Assembly: GCF_026650985.1 (NCBI RefSeq)
Contig: NZ_CP086239.1
Coordinates: forward strand, 1,054,001 to 1,118,000
Reading direction: 5' to 3'
DNA from: Clostridium estertheticum
GTDB taxonomy: Bacteria > Bacillota > Clostridia > Clostridiales > Clostridiaceae
Length of the DNA stretch: 64,000 bases
The notes beneath the pieces were generated by a model, which saw nothing but the letters and a program-made list of their open reading frames with translations, made no database searches and was not told where the DNA came from. The position numbers and the translations under genes are program-made. The first letter of the stretch is position 1, and every line of letters begins with the position of its first letter. Below, one piece after another: positions 45,683 to 55,037 of the stretch.

Positions 45683-48328
45683 ATGGAGAATTTAGGCTTG
45701 AATGAAATTAGAGAATCCTTTCTAACATTTTTTGAAGGTAAAAAACATCTTAGACTGGAGAGTTTCCCTCTAGTACCTAAGAATGATAATAGTTTATTAC
45801 TTGTAAATGCAGGTATGCAACCACTTAAATCATATTTCACAGGAATTCAAACACCACCTAGTGTTAGAATAACTGATTGTCAAAAGTGTATTAGAACAGG
45901 AGATATCGAGAATGTGGGTAAGACATCAAGGCATGGTACTTTCTTTGAAATGCTAGGGAATTTTTCTTTTGGTGATTATTTTAAGCAGGAGATTATTCCA
46001 TGGGCTTGGGAATATGTAACTGAGGTTTTAAATATACCAAAAGAAAAGTTATATGTAACTGTATACTTAGATGATGATGAGGCTTTTAATATATGGAATA
46101 AAAATACCGATATTGATCCTCTACATATTTTCAAATTAGGAAAAGAAGAGAACTTTTGGGAAATAGGTCAAGGACCTTGTGGTCCAAGTTCAGAAATACA
46201 TTTTGATAGAAATGTAAAATTAGGTAGAATAAAGACTAGTGAAGAATTTATAGAAGCAGGAAATCAAGATAGAATAATAGAATTTTGGAATTTAGTATTT
46301 ACTCAATTTGATAAGGACGAAAAAGGTAACTATAATAAATTAAAGAATCCTAACATAGATACAGGTATGGGGCTTGAGAGAATATCTGCTATAATGCAAG
46401 GCACAGATAGTATATTTGAAGTGGATACTATAAAAAACATTTTAAATGAAGTATCAAGGGTTACAGGTGCTAAATGTGAAGAAAGCCCTGCAATCGACGT
46501 ATCGTTAAAAATTATAACTGACCATGTTAGGAGCACAACTTTCATGATAAGTGATGGAATACTTCCGTCTAATGAGGGGAGAGGTTACGTTTTAAGACGT
46601 CTAATAAGGCGTGCTGCAAGGCATGGTAGACTACTTGGAATTAAAAATACTTTTTTATATGAACTCTGTGATATGGTTATAAAAAATTCCTGCGTAGCAT
46701 ATCCTGAACTTAAGGAGAAAGCATCTTATATTAAGAAAGTTGTAAAAATTGAAGAGGAAAGATTTCTTGAAACTATAGATGCAGGCATGGATATATTAAA
46801 AGGGTATATACAAGAACTTGAAGTCAATAACGATAAAATATTAGGTGGAGATAAGGCTTTTAAATTGTATGATACCTATGGATTTCCATACGAACTTACA
46901 GAAGAAATACTCGAAGATGTAGGCATAAAGATTGATTTGAAAGAATTTAATACCGAAATGCAAAATCAGAGGCAGATGGCAAGAGATGCCAGGGGACAGT
47001 CAGATTACATGGGTAACGCAGACAATGTTTTGAATTTAATTCCTAAAGATATAGAAATTAAATTTGAAGGGTATGATAAAACTGAATTGTTTTCTAAAGT
47101 AAAAGTTTTAATTAGTGAAGACGAGATTGTTACAGAACTTTCAAAAGGTTCAAAGGGAATAATTGTAACAGAAGTGACACCTTTTTACGCTGAAATGGGA
47201 GGCCAAATCGGAGACAAGGGAATAATCTTTAATGATAATTTTAAGGCAGAGGTTTATGATTGTAAAAAGAGTATTTCTGGGAAAATTGTACATCTTGTCA
47301 AAATGATTGATGGAACATTACTAACAGGTGAATTAGTAACTCTTAAGGTTAACGAGGATAGAAGGAATGAAATTTGTAGAAATCATTCAGCAACACACAT
47401 GCTGCAAGAAGCTTTGAAAAAGGTATTAGGAGATCATGTTCATCAATCAGGATCATATGTAAATGAAGATAGATTAAGGTTTGATTTCACCCATTTTTCA
47501 GCATTAACGGAGAAGGAAGTTATTAAAGTCCAAAAGATAGTCAATGACAATATTTTAAAGGCATATACAGTTAATACGAGTGTCATGACTATAGAAAAGG
47601 CTAAGGAAAGTGGAGCTATAGCTTTATTTGATGAAAAGTACAAAGATGATGTTAGAGTTGTATCTATAGGTGAATTCAGTAAGGAATTATGTGGAGGTAC
47701 TCATGTTAAAAACACAGGAGAAATAGGCCTTTTTAAAATTTTATCTGAATCAGGGGTAGCTGCAGGGGTTAGAAGAATTGAAGCTATAACGGGTATTAAT
47801 TCTATTGAATTTCTAGAGGATAAAAACAATCAATTAAAAGATATTGCGAGTACATTAAAATGCTCAGAAAAGGACATAATTAATAAATTACAACTTCAAT
47901 TAGTTGAATTAAAAGACAAAGAGAAGGAAATAATATTATTAAAAGGAAAACTAGCTAGTTCTTCAGTCGATGAAATGTTAAACAATGTTAAAGAAGTTAA
48001 AGGTGTTAAAGTGATCTGTGGTACTGTACGCAACATGGACTCAGAGGCATTAAGGGATTTAGCTGATAAACTTCGCGATAAACTCGGCGATGGTGTAGTA
48101 GTACTTGGAAGTAGTGTAGGTGACAAAGTACAGTTTATTGCAATGGCATCTAAGTCTGCGATAGATAAAGGAATTCATTGTGGAAAAATAATTAAAGAAG
48201 TAGCTAAAATTGCTGGTGGTGGTGGCGGCGGTAGACCGAATATGGCAGAGGCTGGCGGAAAACTTCCGGATAAATTAGATGAAGCAATAGATAATGTATG
48301 CTCTATTATTGAAAGATTAGTAAAATAG
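45683..48328 (+). CDS. alaS: Alanyl-tRNA synthetase
   Basis: 881 residues. N-terminal class II core ([44 protein letters not shown] in part), the editing domain with zinc motif NHSATHMLQ and CGGTHV, and a C-terminal Gly-rich segment [16 protein letters not shown]. It charges tRNA-Ala and hydrolyses Ser/Gly mischarges. GGAGGAGA precedes ATG 45683. Controlled by the T-box upstream. Confidence 0.97.
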   Translation: MENLGLNEIRESFLTFFEGKKHLRLESFPLVPKNDNSLLLVNAGMQPLKSYFTGIQTPPSVRITDCQKCIRTGDIENVGKTSRHGTFFEMLGNFSFGDYFKQEIIPWAWEYVTEVLNIPKEKLYVTVYLDDDEAFNIWNKNTDIDPLHIFKLGKEENFWEIGQGPCGPSSEIHFDRNVKLGRIKTSEEFIEAGNQDRIIEFWNLVFTQFDKDEKGNYNKLKNPNIDTGMGLERISAIMQGTDSIFEVDTIKNILNEVSRVTGAKCEESPAIDVSLKIITDHVRSTTFMISDGILPSNEGRGYVLRRLIRRAARHGRLLGIKNTFLYELCDMVIKNSCVAYPELKEKASYIKKVVKIEEERFLETIDAGMDILKGYIQELEVNNDKILGGDKAFKLYDTYGFPYELTEEILEDVGIKIDLKEFNTEMQNQRQMARDARGQSDYMGNADNVLNLIPKDIEIKFEGYDKTELFSKVKVLISEDEIVTELSKGSKGIIVTEVTPFYAEMGGQIGDKGIIFNDNFKAEVYDCKKSISGKIVHLVKMIDGTLLTGELVTLKVNEDRRNEICRNHSATHMLQEALKKVLGDHVHQSGSYVNEDRLRFDFTHFSALTEKEVIKVQKIVNDNILKAYTVNTSVMTIEKAKESGAIALFDEKYKDDVRVVSIGEFSKELCGGTHVKNTGEIGLFKILSESGVAAGVRRIEAITGINSIEFLEDKNNQLKDIASTLKCSEKDIINKLQLQLVELKDKEKEIILLKGKLASSSVDEMLNNVKEVKGVKVICGTVRNMDSEALRDLADKLRDKLGDGVVVLGSSVGDKVQFIAMASKSAIDKGIHCGKIIKEVAKIAGGGGGGRPNMAEAGGKLPDKLDEAIDNVCSIIERLVK

Positions 48329-48505
48329 TATACTTTTTGTAATAGTTGTTTTATAATATAATTAATTAGAAATAATTTAATTATCGTTAGTATGTAATTG
48401 TACAATTTTTTATAAGAAATATAAAATATTACGAAGTTATTTCCGAGTGTACTAAAACATGGTATATTATGGTATTTAGTGTATTATAAGGAAGGGGTGT
48501 ATAGA

Positions 48506-48763
48506 ATGGATAGTAATCAAAATACAGTCCAATTTGATTTTGTAAAAGATAAAAAGGATTTAACAAAAACTATTTTAACTGACGTATATAATTCGCTTAT
48601 AAAAAAGGGATATAACCCAGTAAATCAAATGGTAGGATATTTAATTTCTGGAGATCCTACATATATAACGAACTATAATGGAGCAAGGGCGTTAGTAAGA
48701 AAGCTAGAAAGAGATGAAATATTAGAAGAAGTTTTAAAATCTTATCTAGACATAAAAAAATAA
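48506..48763 (+). CDS. ireB: IreB-family regulatory protein (UPF0297)
   Basis: Start ATG 48506 follows GGAAGGGG; an in-frame extension to 48479 has no site. 85 residues with the family blocks [36 protein letters not shown] and NARALIRK-type [17 protein letters not shown]. IreB homologues are phosphorylated by the PASTA kinase in enterococci. The order alaS-ireB-ruvX-DUF1292 is conserved in Firmicutes. Confidence 0.92.
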   Translation: MDSNQNTVQFDFVKDKKDLTKTILTDVYNSLIKKGYNPVNQMVGYLISGDPTYITNYNGARALVRKLERDEILEEVLKSYLDIKK

Positions 48764-48790
48764 AATGCCCATATGGGCATTTTATTTTTT
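48762..48790 (+). terminator. Short hairpin between ireB and ruvX
   Basis: AAAATGCCC and GGGCATTTT with a 4-base loop, then ATTTTTT. It overlaps the last base of the ireB stop region and probably reduces transcription into ruvX. Confidence 0.65.
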
Positions 48791-48836
48791 AAGATAATAC
48801 TGTAATATAATAAGGCTAATGGTAAAGGAGGTTTAC

Positions 48837-49256
48837 ATGAGAATACTAGGATTAGATATTGGAGATAGAACAATAGGGATAGCTGTGTGTGATCCACTTG
48901 GTTTAACGGCGCAAGGAATTACAACAATTAAAAGAAAAAGTATAGTAATAGACATAGAAGAAATTGATAAAATATGTAAAAAGTATAATGTAGAAAGTTT
49001 TGTATCAGGACTTCCTAAAAATATGAATGGTACTATTGGACCTCAAGGAGAAAAGGTTCAACGGTTCTGTGAAAAGCTCCGAGAAACATTGAACTTAGAA
49101 GTGAAAATGTGGGATGAAAGATTAACTACAGTCGCTGCTAATAGAGTAATGCTTGAGGGGGATTTATCAAGATCGAAACGAAAAAAAATTGTTGATAAAA
49201 TTGCAGCTACATTCATTTTGCAAGGATATTTAGACAGTTTAGGCACACGTTTATAA
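48837..49256 (+). CDS. ruvX: Holliday junction resolvase-like RuvX/YqgF
   Basis: ATG 48837 follows AAAGGAGG by 6 bases; an upstream in-frame start at 48819 precedes that site. 139 residues of RNase H-like fold: [40 protein letters not shown] and a terminal [16 protein letters not shown]. The family is linked to 16S rRNA 5' maturation and Holliday junction cutting. Confidence 0.93.
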   Translation: MRILGLDIGDRTIGIAVCDPLGLTAQGITTIKRKSIVIDIEEIDKICKKYNVESFVSGLPKNMNGTIGPQGEKVQRFCEKLRETLNLEVKMWDERLTTVAANRVMLEGDLSRSKRKKIVDKIAATFILQGYLDSLGTRL

Positions 49257-49326
49257 AACGAACTATCACAAAACATGAGATTAAATTAAAATATTATTTA
49301 TTACATAATGCAAAAGGAGATAAAAA

Positions 49327-49584
49327 ATGGATAACAATGTAGAGACTGTACTATTATATGATGAAGAAGGTAAGGAAATAGAATTTGATGTGCTGACAAA
49401 ATTGGACATTAAAGATAAGGAATATGTTATAGTTGCACCAACTGGAGAGGAAGACATTGATGCAATTGCACTAAGAATTGAAAAGGATGAAGATGGTAAT
49501 GATATTTTAGTTACAATAGAAGACGATGAAGAGTTTGAAATGATTTCAGAAGCGTATGATGCGATTTCTTCTGATGAGATTTAA
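49327..49584 (+). CDS. DUF1292 family protein (YrzB-like)
   Basis: 85 acidic residues: VLLYDEEGKEIEFDVLTKLDIKDKEYVI and APTGEEDIDAIALRIEKDEDG in part, the usual DUF1292 pattern. Function unknown. It follows ruvX as in B. subtilis (yrrK-yrzB). AAAAGGAGA precedes the ATG. Confidence 0.88.
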   Translation: MDNNVETVLLYDEEGKEIEFDVLTKLDIKDKEYVIVAPTGEEDIDAIALRIEKDEDGNDILVTIEDDEEFEMISEAYDAISSDEI

Positions 49585-49666
49585 TCCTATTATAGAGGAA
49601 AACCTCAATTAAATTGAAAAATTTTAAACAAATTATCCTGTTTTCTTAATACTAAATGATTATCAA

Positions 49667-49695
49667 TTGACATTGCTTGAAAAAAGTATTAAAAT
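49667..49695 (+). promoter_or_regulatory. Promoter of the Fur-family gene with Fur-box-like sequence
   Basis: TTGACA (49667-49672), a 17-base spacer, TAAAAT (49690-49695). The -35 is abutted by ATGATTATCAATT (from 49657), which contains the ATTATCA half of a Fur box. Autoregulation is plausible. Confidence 0.6.
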
Positions 49696-49760
49696 AAACC
49701 TATAGTAAAGAAATTTATACTTATAGGTCAAATGATGGTTATAAGAAAAGGGGTATATAT

Positions 49761-50213
49761 ATGTCAAAGGTATCTCCAGAGAGCGTTGAGAGTTTAAAAG
49801 AAACCTTAAAACAAGAGGGATATAAACTAACTCCACAGAGAAGAGCTATTTTAAATGGAATAATTAAAAGTGAAGGTAGCCATCTTACTGCGGAAGAACT
49901 ATATGACTTGGTTAAAATTGACTGCCCAGAAATAGGTCTTGCTACAATTTATAGAACCGTTCAACTTTTAGAAGATATGGGCGTAATTAGAAAATTTGAT
50001 TTAGATGATGGATGTAGCAGATATGAGCTTAACCATCAAGATGAGCACCATCAGCATCATCATCTTATATGTAATCGCTGTGGTAAAGTACTAGAAGTAC
50101 AAGGAGATTTACTTGAAGAATTAGAATCAATTGTTGAAAAAGAATATAATTTTAAGATTGAAGACCATAGTTTGAAATTTTATGGTGTTTGTGAAAAATG
50201 TGCAGGCAAATAA
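49761..50213 (+). CDS. Fur-family metal-dependent repressor
   Basis: 150 residues. A winged helix with KLTPQRRAILNGI, LTAEELYDLV and IGLATIYRTVQLLEDMG is followed by a dimer domain with HHQHHHLICNRCGKVLEV and the second zinc pair CEKC near the end. Both CxxC sites of structural zinc are present. The sequence does not decide between Fur, Zur and PerR; the His-rich segment and the Fur-box-like promoter favour Fur. AAAGGGG precedes ATG 49761. Confidence 0.9.
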   Translation: MSKVSPESVESLKETLKQEGYKLTPQRRAILNGIIKSEGSHLTAEELYDLVKIDCPEIGLATIYRTVQLLEDMGVIRKFDLDDGCSRYELNHQDEHHQHHHLICNRCGKVLEVQGDLLEELESIVEKEYNFKIEDHSLKFYGVCEKCAGK

Positions 50214-50336
50214 TTTTTAAACAATAGCATATAAAGTGAATGTTTGGATTTATATGGGATTATATAATAAAAAAACTAATTAAATGATATAATTTAAGTG
50301 AATTTATCATTTCTTAATATTGAGTAACAGACACAG

Positions 50337-50365
50337 TTGACTTTTTTGCAAGATAATATTAGAAT
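50337..50365 (+). promoter_or_regulatory. Probable promoter of typA
   Basis: TTGACT (50337-50342), a 17-base spacer, TAGAAT (50360-50365). A transcript from here would begin a few bases before the hairpin at 50380. Confidence 0.5.
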
Positions 50366-50379
50366 AAGTATAGTAAATG

Positions 50380-50415
50380 CGAAAATTGGATACTTCAAGG
50401 CGTATCCAATTTTCG
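50380..50415 (+). promoter_or_regulatory. Strong hairpin at the start of the typA leader
   Basis: CGAAAATTGGATAC (50380-50393) and GTATCCAATTTTCG (50402-50415) pair perfectly over 14 bases. A weak T run follows (TTTGTG). It could end the fur transcript or form a stabilising 5' stem on the typA mRNA. Confidence 0.6.
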
Positions 50416-50460
50416 TTTGTGTAAAATGTGTAAACACATGAAAAAAATTGGAGGATTAAT

Positions 50461-52287
50461 ATGAATTTATTTACAAGAAATGACGTTAGAAATATAGCAA
50501 TTATTGCCCACGTAGATCACGGCAAGACAACACTAGTGGATTGTTTACTTAAACAAAGCAATGTTTTTAGAGCAAATGAAAAAGTACAAGAGAGAGTAAT
50601 GGATTCAAATGACTTAGAAAAAGAAAGAGGAATAACAATTCTTTCTAAAAATACTGCAGTAATGCATAATGGAATTAAAATAAATATAGTTGATACTCCA
50701 GGACATGCTGATTTTGGTGGAGAAGTTGAACGTGTGCTTAAGATGGTTGATAGTGTACTTCTTGTAGTTGATGCATATGAAGGTCCAATGCCACAAACTA
50801 AATTTGTTTTAAAGAAAGCATTAGAATTAGACCTTAGACCTATCGTTGTTATAAACAAAATTGATAGAAAAGATGCTCGTCCAACTGAAGTTCTTGATGA
50901 AGTCTTTGACCTATTTGTTGAACTTGGAGCAGATGATGAACAATTAGATTTTGCAGTTGTATATGCTTCTGCTAGAGAAGGGTTTGCAAAACTTGAAGTT
51001 GATGATGTAAGTGATAACATGGAACCATTATTTGATTCTATAGTAAAGAATGTAAAGGCACCAGAAGGATATTTAGATATGCCACTTCAAATGCTTATTT
51101 CTACTATTGATTATAATGAGTATGTTGGAAAAATTGGAATAGGAAAAATCCAAAGAGGATCAATTAAAAGAAATGAACAAGTTGCACTTATAGCTAAAGA
51201 TGGATCGATAAGCAACGTTAAAGTTTCAGCTCTTTTCGTTTATGATGGACTTAAGAGAGTAGAAACTGAAGAAGCAATGCTTGGTGATATAGTAGCAGTT
51301 TCTGGTATTCCAAACATTAACATTGGTGAAACAATAGCTGATGCACTTGAGCCAGAGGCACTTCCATTCGTTGAAATTGATGAACCTACTTTAACTATGA
51401 ATTTCATGGTTAATAATTCTCCTTTTGCAGGTCAAGAAGGAACTTTTGTAACATCAAGACACATAAGAGATAGACTTATGAAAGAACTTGAAACAAATGT
51501 TAGTTTAAGAGTAGTAGAAGCTGAAGAAGCAGATGGTTTTGAAGTAAGTGGAAGAGGCGAACTTCATCTTTCAGTTCTAATTGAAACTATGAGACGTGAA
51601 GGATATGAATTCCAAGTGTCAAAAGCTAATGTTATATACAAAGAGGAAGATGGACATAAAACAGAGCCAATTGAATTCCTTACAATTGACGTTCCAGAAG
51701 AATTTATGGGCGTTGTTATGGAAAAAATGGGACCTAGAAAAGCAGAAATGGTTAATATGACTTCTGCTATAAATGGATACACTAGATTAGAATTTAAAGT
51801 ACCATCAAGAGGATTGATTGGGTTTAGAAGTGAACTTATGACCGATACTAAGGGTAATGGTATAATGAATCACGTTCTAGATGGTTACGATAGATTTAAG
51901 GGCGAGATTCCAGACAGAAGTAGGGGTTCACTAATTGTATTTGAAGGTGGAGAAACTATAACTTACGGATTATTTAATGCTCAAGATCGTGGTACTCTTT
52001 TCTTAGAACCAGGAGTACCTGTATATGCTGGAATGATTGCTGGAGAATGTGCAAGAAGTGGAGACATGGAAATAAATGTTTGTAGAAAGAAACAATTAAC
52101 AAACACTAGATCTTCAGGAGCAGATGAATCACCAAAACTTGTTCCAGTAAAACCTATGTCACTAGAGCAGTGCTTAGAATTTATAGCAATAGATGAGCTA
52201 GTTGAAATTACTCCTCTAAATATTAGGATGAGAAAAAGAATATTAGACTCAGGTGAAAGAAAAAGAGCCGGTGGCAAAAAGAAATAA
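50461..52287 (+). CDS. typA: Translational GTPase TypA/BipA
   Basis: 608 residues. G1 AHVDHGKTTL, switch region EKERGITILSKNTAV, G3 DTPGHADF, G4 NKIDR, then EF-G-like domains and the BipA C terminus (SRGSLIVFEGGETITYG, RKKQLTNTRSSGADE in part). It is a ribosome-associated GTPase tied to low-temperature and stress growth and 50S assembly. TTGGAGGA precedes ATG 50461. Flanked by hairpins on both sides, so probably a single-gene unit. Confidence 0.96.
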   Translation: MNLFTRNDVRNIAIIAHVDHGKTTLVDCLLKQSNVFRANEKVQERVMDSNDLEKERGITILSKNTAVMHNGIKINIVDTPGHADFGGEVERVLKMVDSVLLVVDAYEGPMPQTKFVLKKALELDLRPIVVINKIDRKDARPTEVLDEVFDLFVELGADDEQLDFAVVYASAREGFAKLEVDDVSDNMEPLFDSIVKNVKAPEGYLDMPLQMLISTIDYNEYVGKIGIGKIQRGSIKRNEQVALIAKDGSISNVKVSALFVYDGLKRVETEEAMLGDIVAVSGIPNINIGETIADALEPEALPFVEIDEPTLTMNFMVNNSPFAGQEGTFVTSRHIRDRLMKELETNVSLRVVEAEEADGFEVSGRGELHLSVLIETMRREGYEFQVSKANVIYKEEDGHKTEPIEFLTIDVPEEFMGVVMEKMGPRKAEMVNMTSAINGYTRLEFKVPSRGLIGFRSELMTDTKGNGIMNHVLDGYDRFKGEIPDRSRGSLIVFEGGETITYGLFNAQDRGTLFLEPGVPVYAGMIAGECARSGDMEINVCRKKQLTNTRSSGADESPKLVPVKPMSLEQCLEFIAIDELVEITPLNIRMRKRILDSGERKRAGGKKK

Positions 52288-52317
52288 ATAAAACAAAAAG
52301 TAAATAATTTTATTAAT

Positions 52318-52360
52318 AAAAAAGAAAACCGCATAATTAATTTATATGGTTTTCTTTTTT
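52318..52360 (+). terminator. Terminator of typA
   Basis: AAAAAAGAAAACC pairs with GGTTTTCTTTTTT around an AT-rich inner loop. The right arm supplies the T run. Confidence 0.85.
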
Positions 52361-52449
52361 AATATAAAAGTTTTTTATATACATATTAATATAAAGATGA
52401 AGCGCAAGGAATTTAGATAACTTGTGTTATTAATTTTGGAGGAAAGTAA

Positions 52450-53109
52450 ATGAGTGGGGTAACATATGATTATATGGAGCAATATTTAAGAGAACTTATA
52501 CCAAGTAATAGTGGTATTTTAGATGATCTAGAAAAGTTTTCTATTAAAAACAGAGTTCCTATAGTTCAAAAGGAAACTGCAAAATTTTTAGAGTTAATGG
52601 TAAAAATGAATAAACCTAAAAAGATCTTAGAACTTGGAACTGCTATAGGATATTCTGCTATTTTAATGAATATCGCATCATCTGGTTTAAGTGAAATTAC
52701 AACTATTGAAAGAGATCAAAGAATGATAGAAATTGCAACTGCTAATATAGCAAAATGCGGACTGCAAAGTAAAATCACTATTGTAAAAGGAGATTGTTTA
52801 GAGCTTTTAGAAAGTCTCCAGGATGAATATGATATGATTTTTATGGATGCGGGTAAAGGACATTATAATCATTTTCTTCCTAATTGCTTAAGACTTTTAA
52901 AAAAAGATGGAGTTCTTATTGCAGATAATGTATTATTTAGAGGAATGGTTGCATCAAAAGAACTTGCAACACATAGAAAAATCACTATAATAAAACGTAT
53001 GAAAAGCTACTTAGAACTAGTATCTAGTAATGATGACCTTATAACTTCTGTAATACCAATGGGAGATGGCATATCAGTTACGGTAAGAAAGAATATAGGT
53101 AGCAGATAG
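52450..53109 (+). CDS. trmR: tRNA 5-hydroxyuridine methyltransferase (YrrM-type O-methyltransferase)
   Basis: 219 residues. SAM-binding Rossmann motifs ILELGTAIGYSAILM (about 58-72), ITTIERDQRMIEIA, IFMDAGKGHYNHFL, and VLIADNVLFRGMV with the metal-binding Asp/Asn. In B. subtilis YrrM (TrmR) methylates 5-hydroxyuridine 34 to methoxyuridine. The hydroxylase partner (trhP) follows 15 bases later. TTGGAGGAAA precedes the ATG. Confidence 0.88.
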   Translation: MSGVTYDYMEQYLRELIPSNSGILDDLEKFSIKNRVPIVQKETAKFLELMVKMNKPKKILELGTAIGYSAILMNIASSGLSEITTIERDQRMIEIATANIAKCGLQSKITIVKGDCLELLESLQDEYDMIFMDAGKGHYNHFLPNCLRLLKKDGVLIADNVLFRGMVASKELATHRKITIIKRMKSYLELVSSNDDLITSVIPMGDGISVTVRKNIGSR

Positions 53110-53124
53110 GGGGGAATAAAACTT

Positions 53125-54348
53125 ATGAAACCAGAAATACTTGCACCAGCAGGTAATTTAGAAAAATTGAAAGCAGCTATAAATTTTGGCGCAGACGCGG
53201 TTTATTTAGGCGGAAGTAAATTAAATTTAAGGGCGTTTGCCGATAATTTTAGTAATGAAGATTTAAAAGAAGGAATAGAATTTGCACACTTAAGGGGTAA
53301 AAAGGTCTATGTTACTTTAAATGTTTTTCCTCATAATGATGACTTAAATGGTCTAGAAGATTATTTAAAAGAAGTATATGAGATAGGCGCAGATGCTATT
53401 ATTGTATCTGACCCAGGAATTATTATGACAGCGAGGGAAGTAGTACCAAATTTAGAAATACATTTAAGCACTCAAGCTAATAATGTAAATTATAAGTCTG
53501 CTATTTTTTGGCATAAACAAGGGGTTAAAAGAATTGTTCTTGCAAGAGAATTATCGTTAAAAGAAATTAAAGAAATTAGAGCAAAATTACCTGATACTTG
53601 TGAACTTGAAGCCTTTGTTCATGGCTCTATGTGTATGTCATATTCAGGAAGATGTCTTATGTCAAATTACATGACTGGTCGCGATGCAAATCGTGGGCAA
53701 TGTGCTCAGCCATGCAGATATAAATATTTTTTAATGGAAGAAAAAAGGGATGGAGAATATTTTCCAATAATTGAAGATGATAAAGGCTCTTATATAATGA
53801 ATTCAAAGGACTTATGTATGATAGAACACATACCAGAACTTATGGAATCAGGTGTAATGTCCTTTAAAATAGAAGGAAGAATGAAAAGCTCATATTACGT
53901 CGCTTCTGTATGTAAATCCTATAGGGAAGCCTTGGATGCGTATGTAACAGATGGAGCAAATTATAAATTTCAACAAAAATGGTTGGATAATCTATTAAAA
54001 CCTAGTCACAGACAATTCTATACTGGATTTTATTTTGGGGATCCTAACAATCAGATATATGAATCTTCGTCATATATTAGAAATTATGATATAGTTGGAG
54101 TAGTAAGAAAATATGATGAAAAAAGTAATATTGCAACAATTGAACAAAAAAATAAAACGTATCTTGGCGATATTGTTGAAGTACTAAGACCAAAAGGCGA
54201 CAACATTTTAATTACATTAGATGATATGAAAAACTCTAAGGGAGAAAGTATACCATCTGCCCCAAGTGCTCAGATGATCTTTACTGTAATTGTTAAGGAA
54301 AAACTTTGCGAAAATGATATCCTTATTAAGGCTAAGGAGAAAAAGTGA
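53125..54348 (+). CDS. trhP: U32-family tRNA uridine-34 hydroxylase (TrhP/YrrO-type)
   Basis: 407 residues. U32 signature regions: [27 protein letters not shown] in part, LSTQANN, and a four-Cys group C170, C177, C193, C197 in [12 protein letters not shown] and RGQCAQPC, the likely Fe-S site. The C-terminal beta domain (about 320-400) is included. TrhP hydroxylates wobble uridine using prephenate as donor; earlier annotation was peptidase. B. subtilis has two subunits (YrrN, YrrO); only one gene is seen here. It shares one base with udk (TGATG). Confidence 0.87.
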   Translation: MKPEILAPAGNLEKLKAAINFGADAVYLGGSKLNLRAFADNFSNEDLKEGIEFAHLRGKKVYVTLNVFPHNDDLNGLEDYLKEVYEIGADAIIVSDPGIIMTAREVVPNLEIHLSTQANNVNYKSAIFWHKQGVKRIVLARELSLKEIKEIRAKLPDTCELEAFVHGSMCMSYSGRCLMSNYMTGRDANRGQCAQPCRYKYFLMEEKRDGEYFPIIEDDKGSYIMNSKDLCMIEHIPELMESGVMSFKIEGRMKSSYYVASVCKSYREALDAYVTDGANYKFQQKWLDNLLKPSHRQFYTGFYFGDPNNQIYESSSYIRNYDIVGVVRKYDEKSNIATIEQKNKTYLGDIVEVLRPKGDNILITLDDMKNSKGESIPSAPSAQMIFTVIVKEKLCENDILIKAKEKK

Positions 54349-54971
54349 TGAATCATCCTATACTAATCGGTATAACTGGCGGGACAGGTTCTGGAAAGAG
54401 CACTATTGCTAGAGAAATATATAAACATTTTGATGAGTCATGTATTGCTATGATTGAGCAAGATTCTTATTATAAAGATCAAAGTGAACTTTCTCTTGAA
54501 GATAGAATTAAAACAAACTATGATCATCCTGATGCATTTGATTCGCAGCTTTTAGTGGAACATTTTAATCTTCTTTTAAAAGGTAAAGCTATTCAAAAAC
54601 CTATATATGATTTTAAAATATTTAACAGAACAAAAGAAACAATTTCTGTAAAACCTAAGGATATAATTATATTTGAAGGAATACTTATATTGGATAATAA
54701 AATTCTTCGTGATATGTTAGATATTAAAATATATGTAGATACTGATGCAGATGTAAGATTTATAAGAAGACTTACAAGGGATATTAAAGAAAGAGGAAGA
54801 ACAATGGAGTCTGTTATAAAGCAATATCTAAACGTAGTTAAACCGATGCATGAGCAATTTATAGAACCTACTAAAAGATACGCAGATATTATAATACCAG
54901 AAGGTGGACATAACAAGGTAGCTATTGATATAATTAATGCAAATATAAGTCAGATACTACAAAGGCGATAA
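54348..54971 (+). CDS. udk: Uridine kinase
   Basis: I start at ATG 54348, overlapping the trhP stop by one base, with AAGGAGAAA upstream; a GTG one codon earlier is less likely. 207 residues: P-loop [29 protein letters not shown], and [12 protein letters not shown]. It phosphorylates uridine/cytidine for pyrimidine salvage. Confidence 0.95.
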   Translation: MNHPILIGITGGTGSGKSTIAREIYKHFDESCIAMIEQDSYYKDQSELSLEDRIKTNYDHPDAFDSQLLVEHFNLLLKGKAIQKPIYDFKIFNRTKETISVKPKDIIIFEGILILDNKILRDMLDIKIYVDTDADVRFIRRLTRDIKERGRTMESVIKQYLNVVKPMHEQFIEPTKRYADIIIPEGGHNKVAIDIINANISQILQRR

Positions 54972-54991
54972 AAATAATACATGAGCAGTAT

Positions 54992-55036
54992 AAAACATCT
55001 CATTTTAGGCTAGAATTAGTCTAGGGGAGGTGTTTT
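54992..55036 (+). promoter_or_regulatory. Hairpin that contains the ribosome binding site of the PBP gene
   Basis: AAAACATCTC (54992-55001) pairs with GAGGTGTTTT (55027-55036, one G-U pair), with an inner CTAG/CTAG stem. The right arm includes the Shine-Dalgarno GGGGAGG and the T run, and the ATG follows at 55038. It can act as a udk terminator and can hide the start of the next gene. Confidence 0.6.
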
Positions 55037-55037
55037 T

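Noticed and set aside
48762-48783. Palindrome ATGCCCATATGGGCAT as an operator
   Set aside because: Its position right at the ireB stop and the following T run fit a weak terminator better.
50517-51020. 167-residue leftward frame inside typA
   Set aside because: Composition is that of an antisense shadow (Ser-rich, low complexity); typA is conserved throughout.
54991-55037. Riboswitch before the PBP gene
   Set aside because: Too short and matches no known aptamer; kept only as a ribosome-binding-site hairpin.
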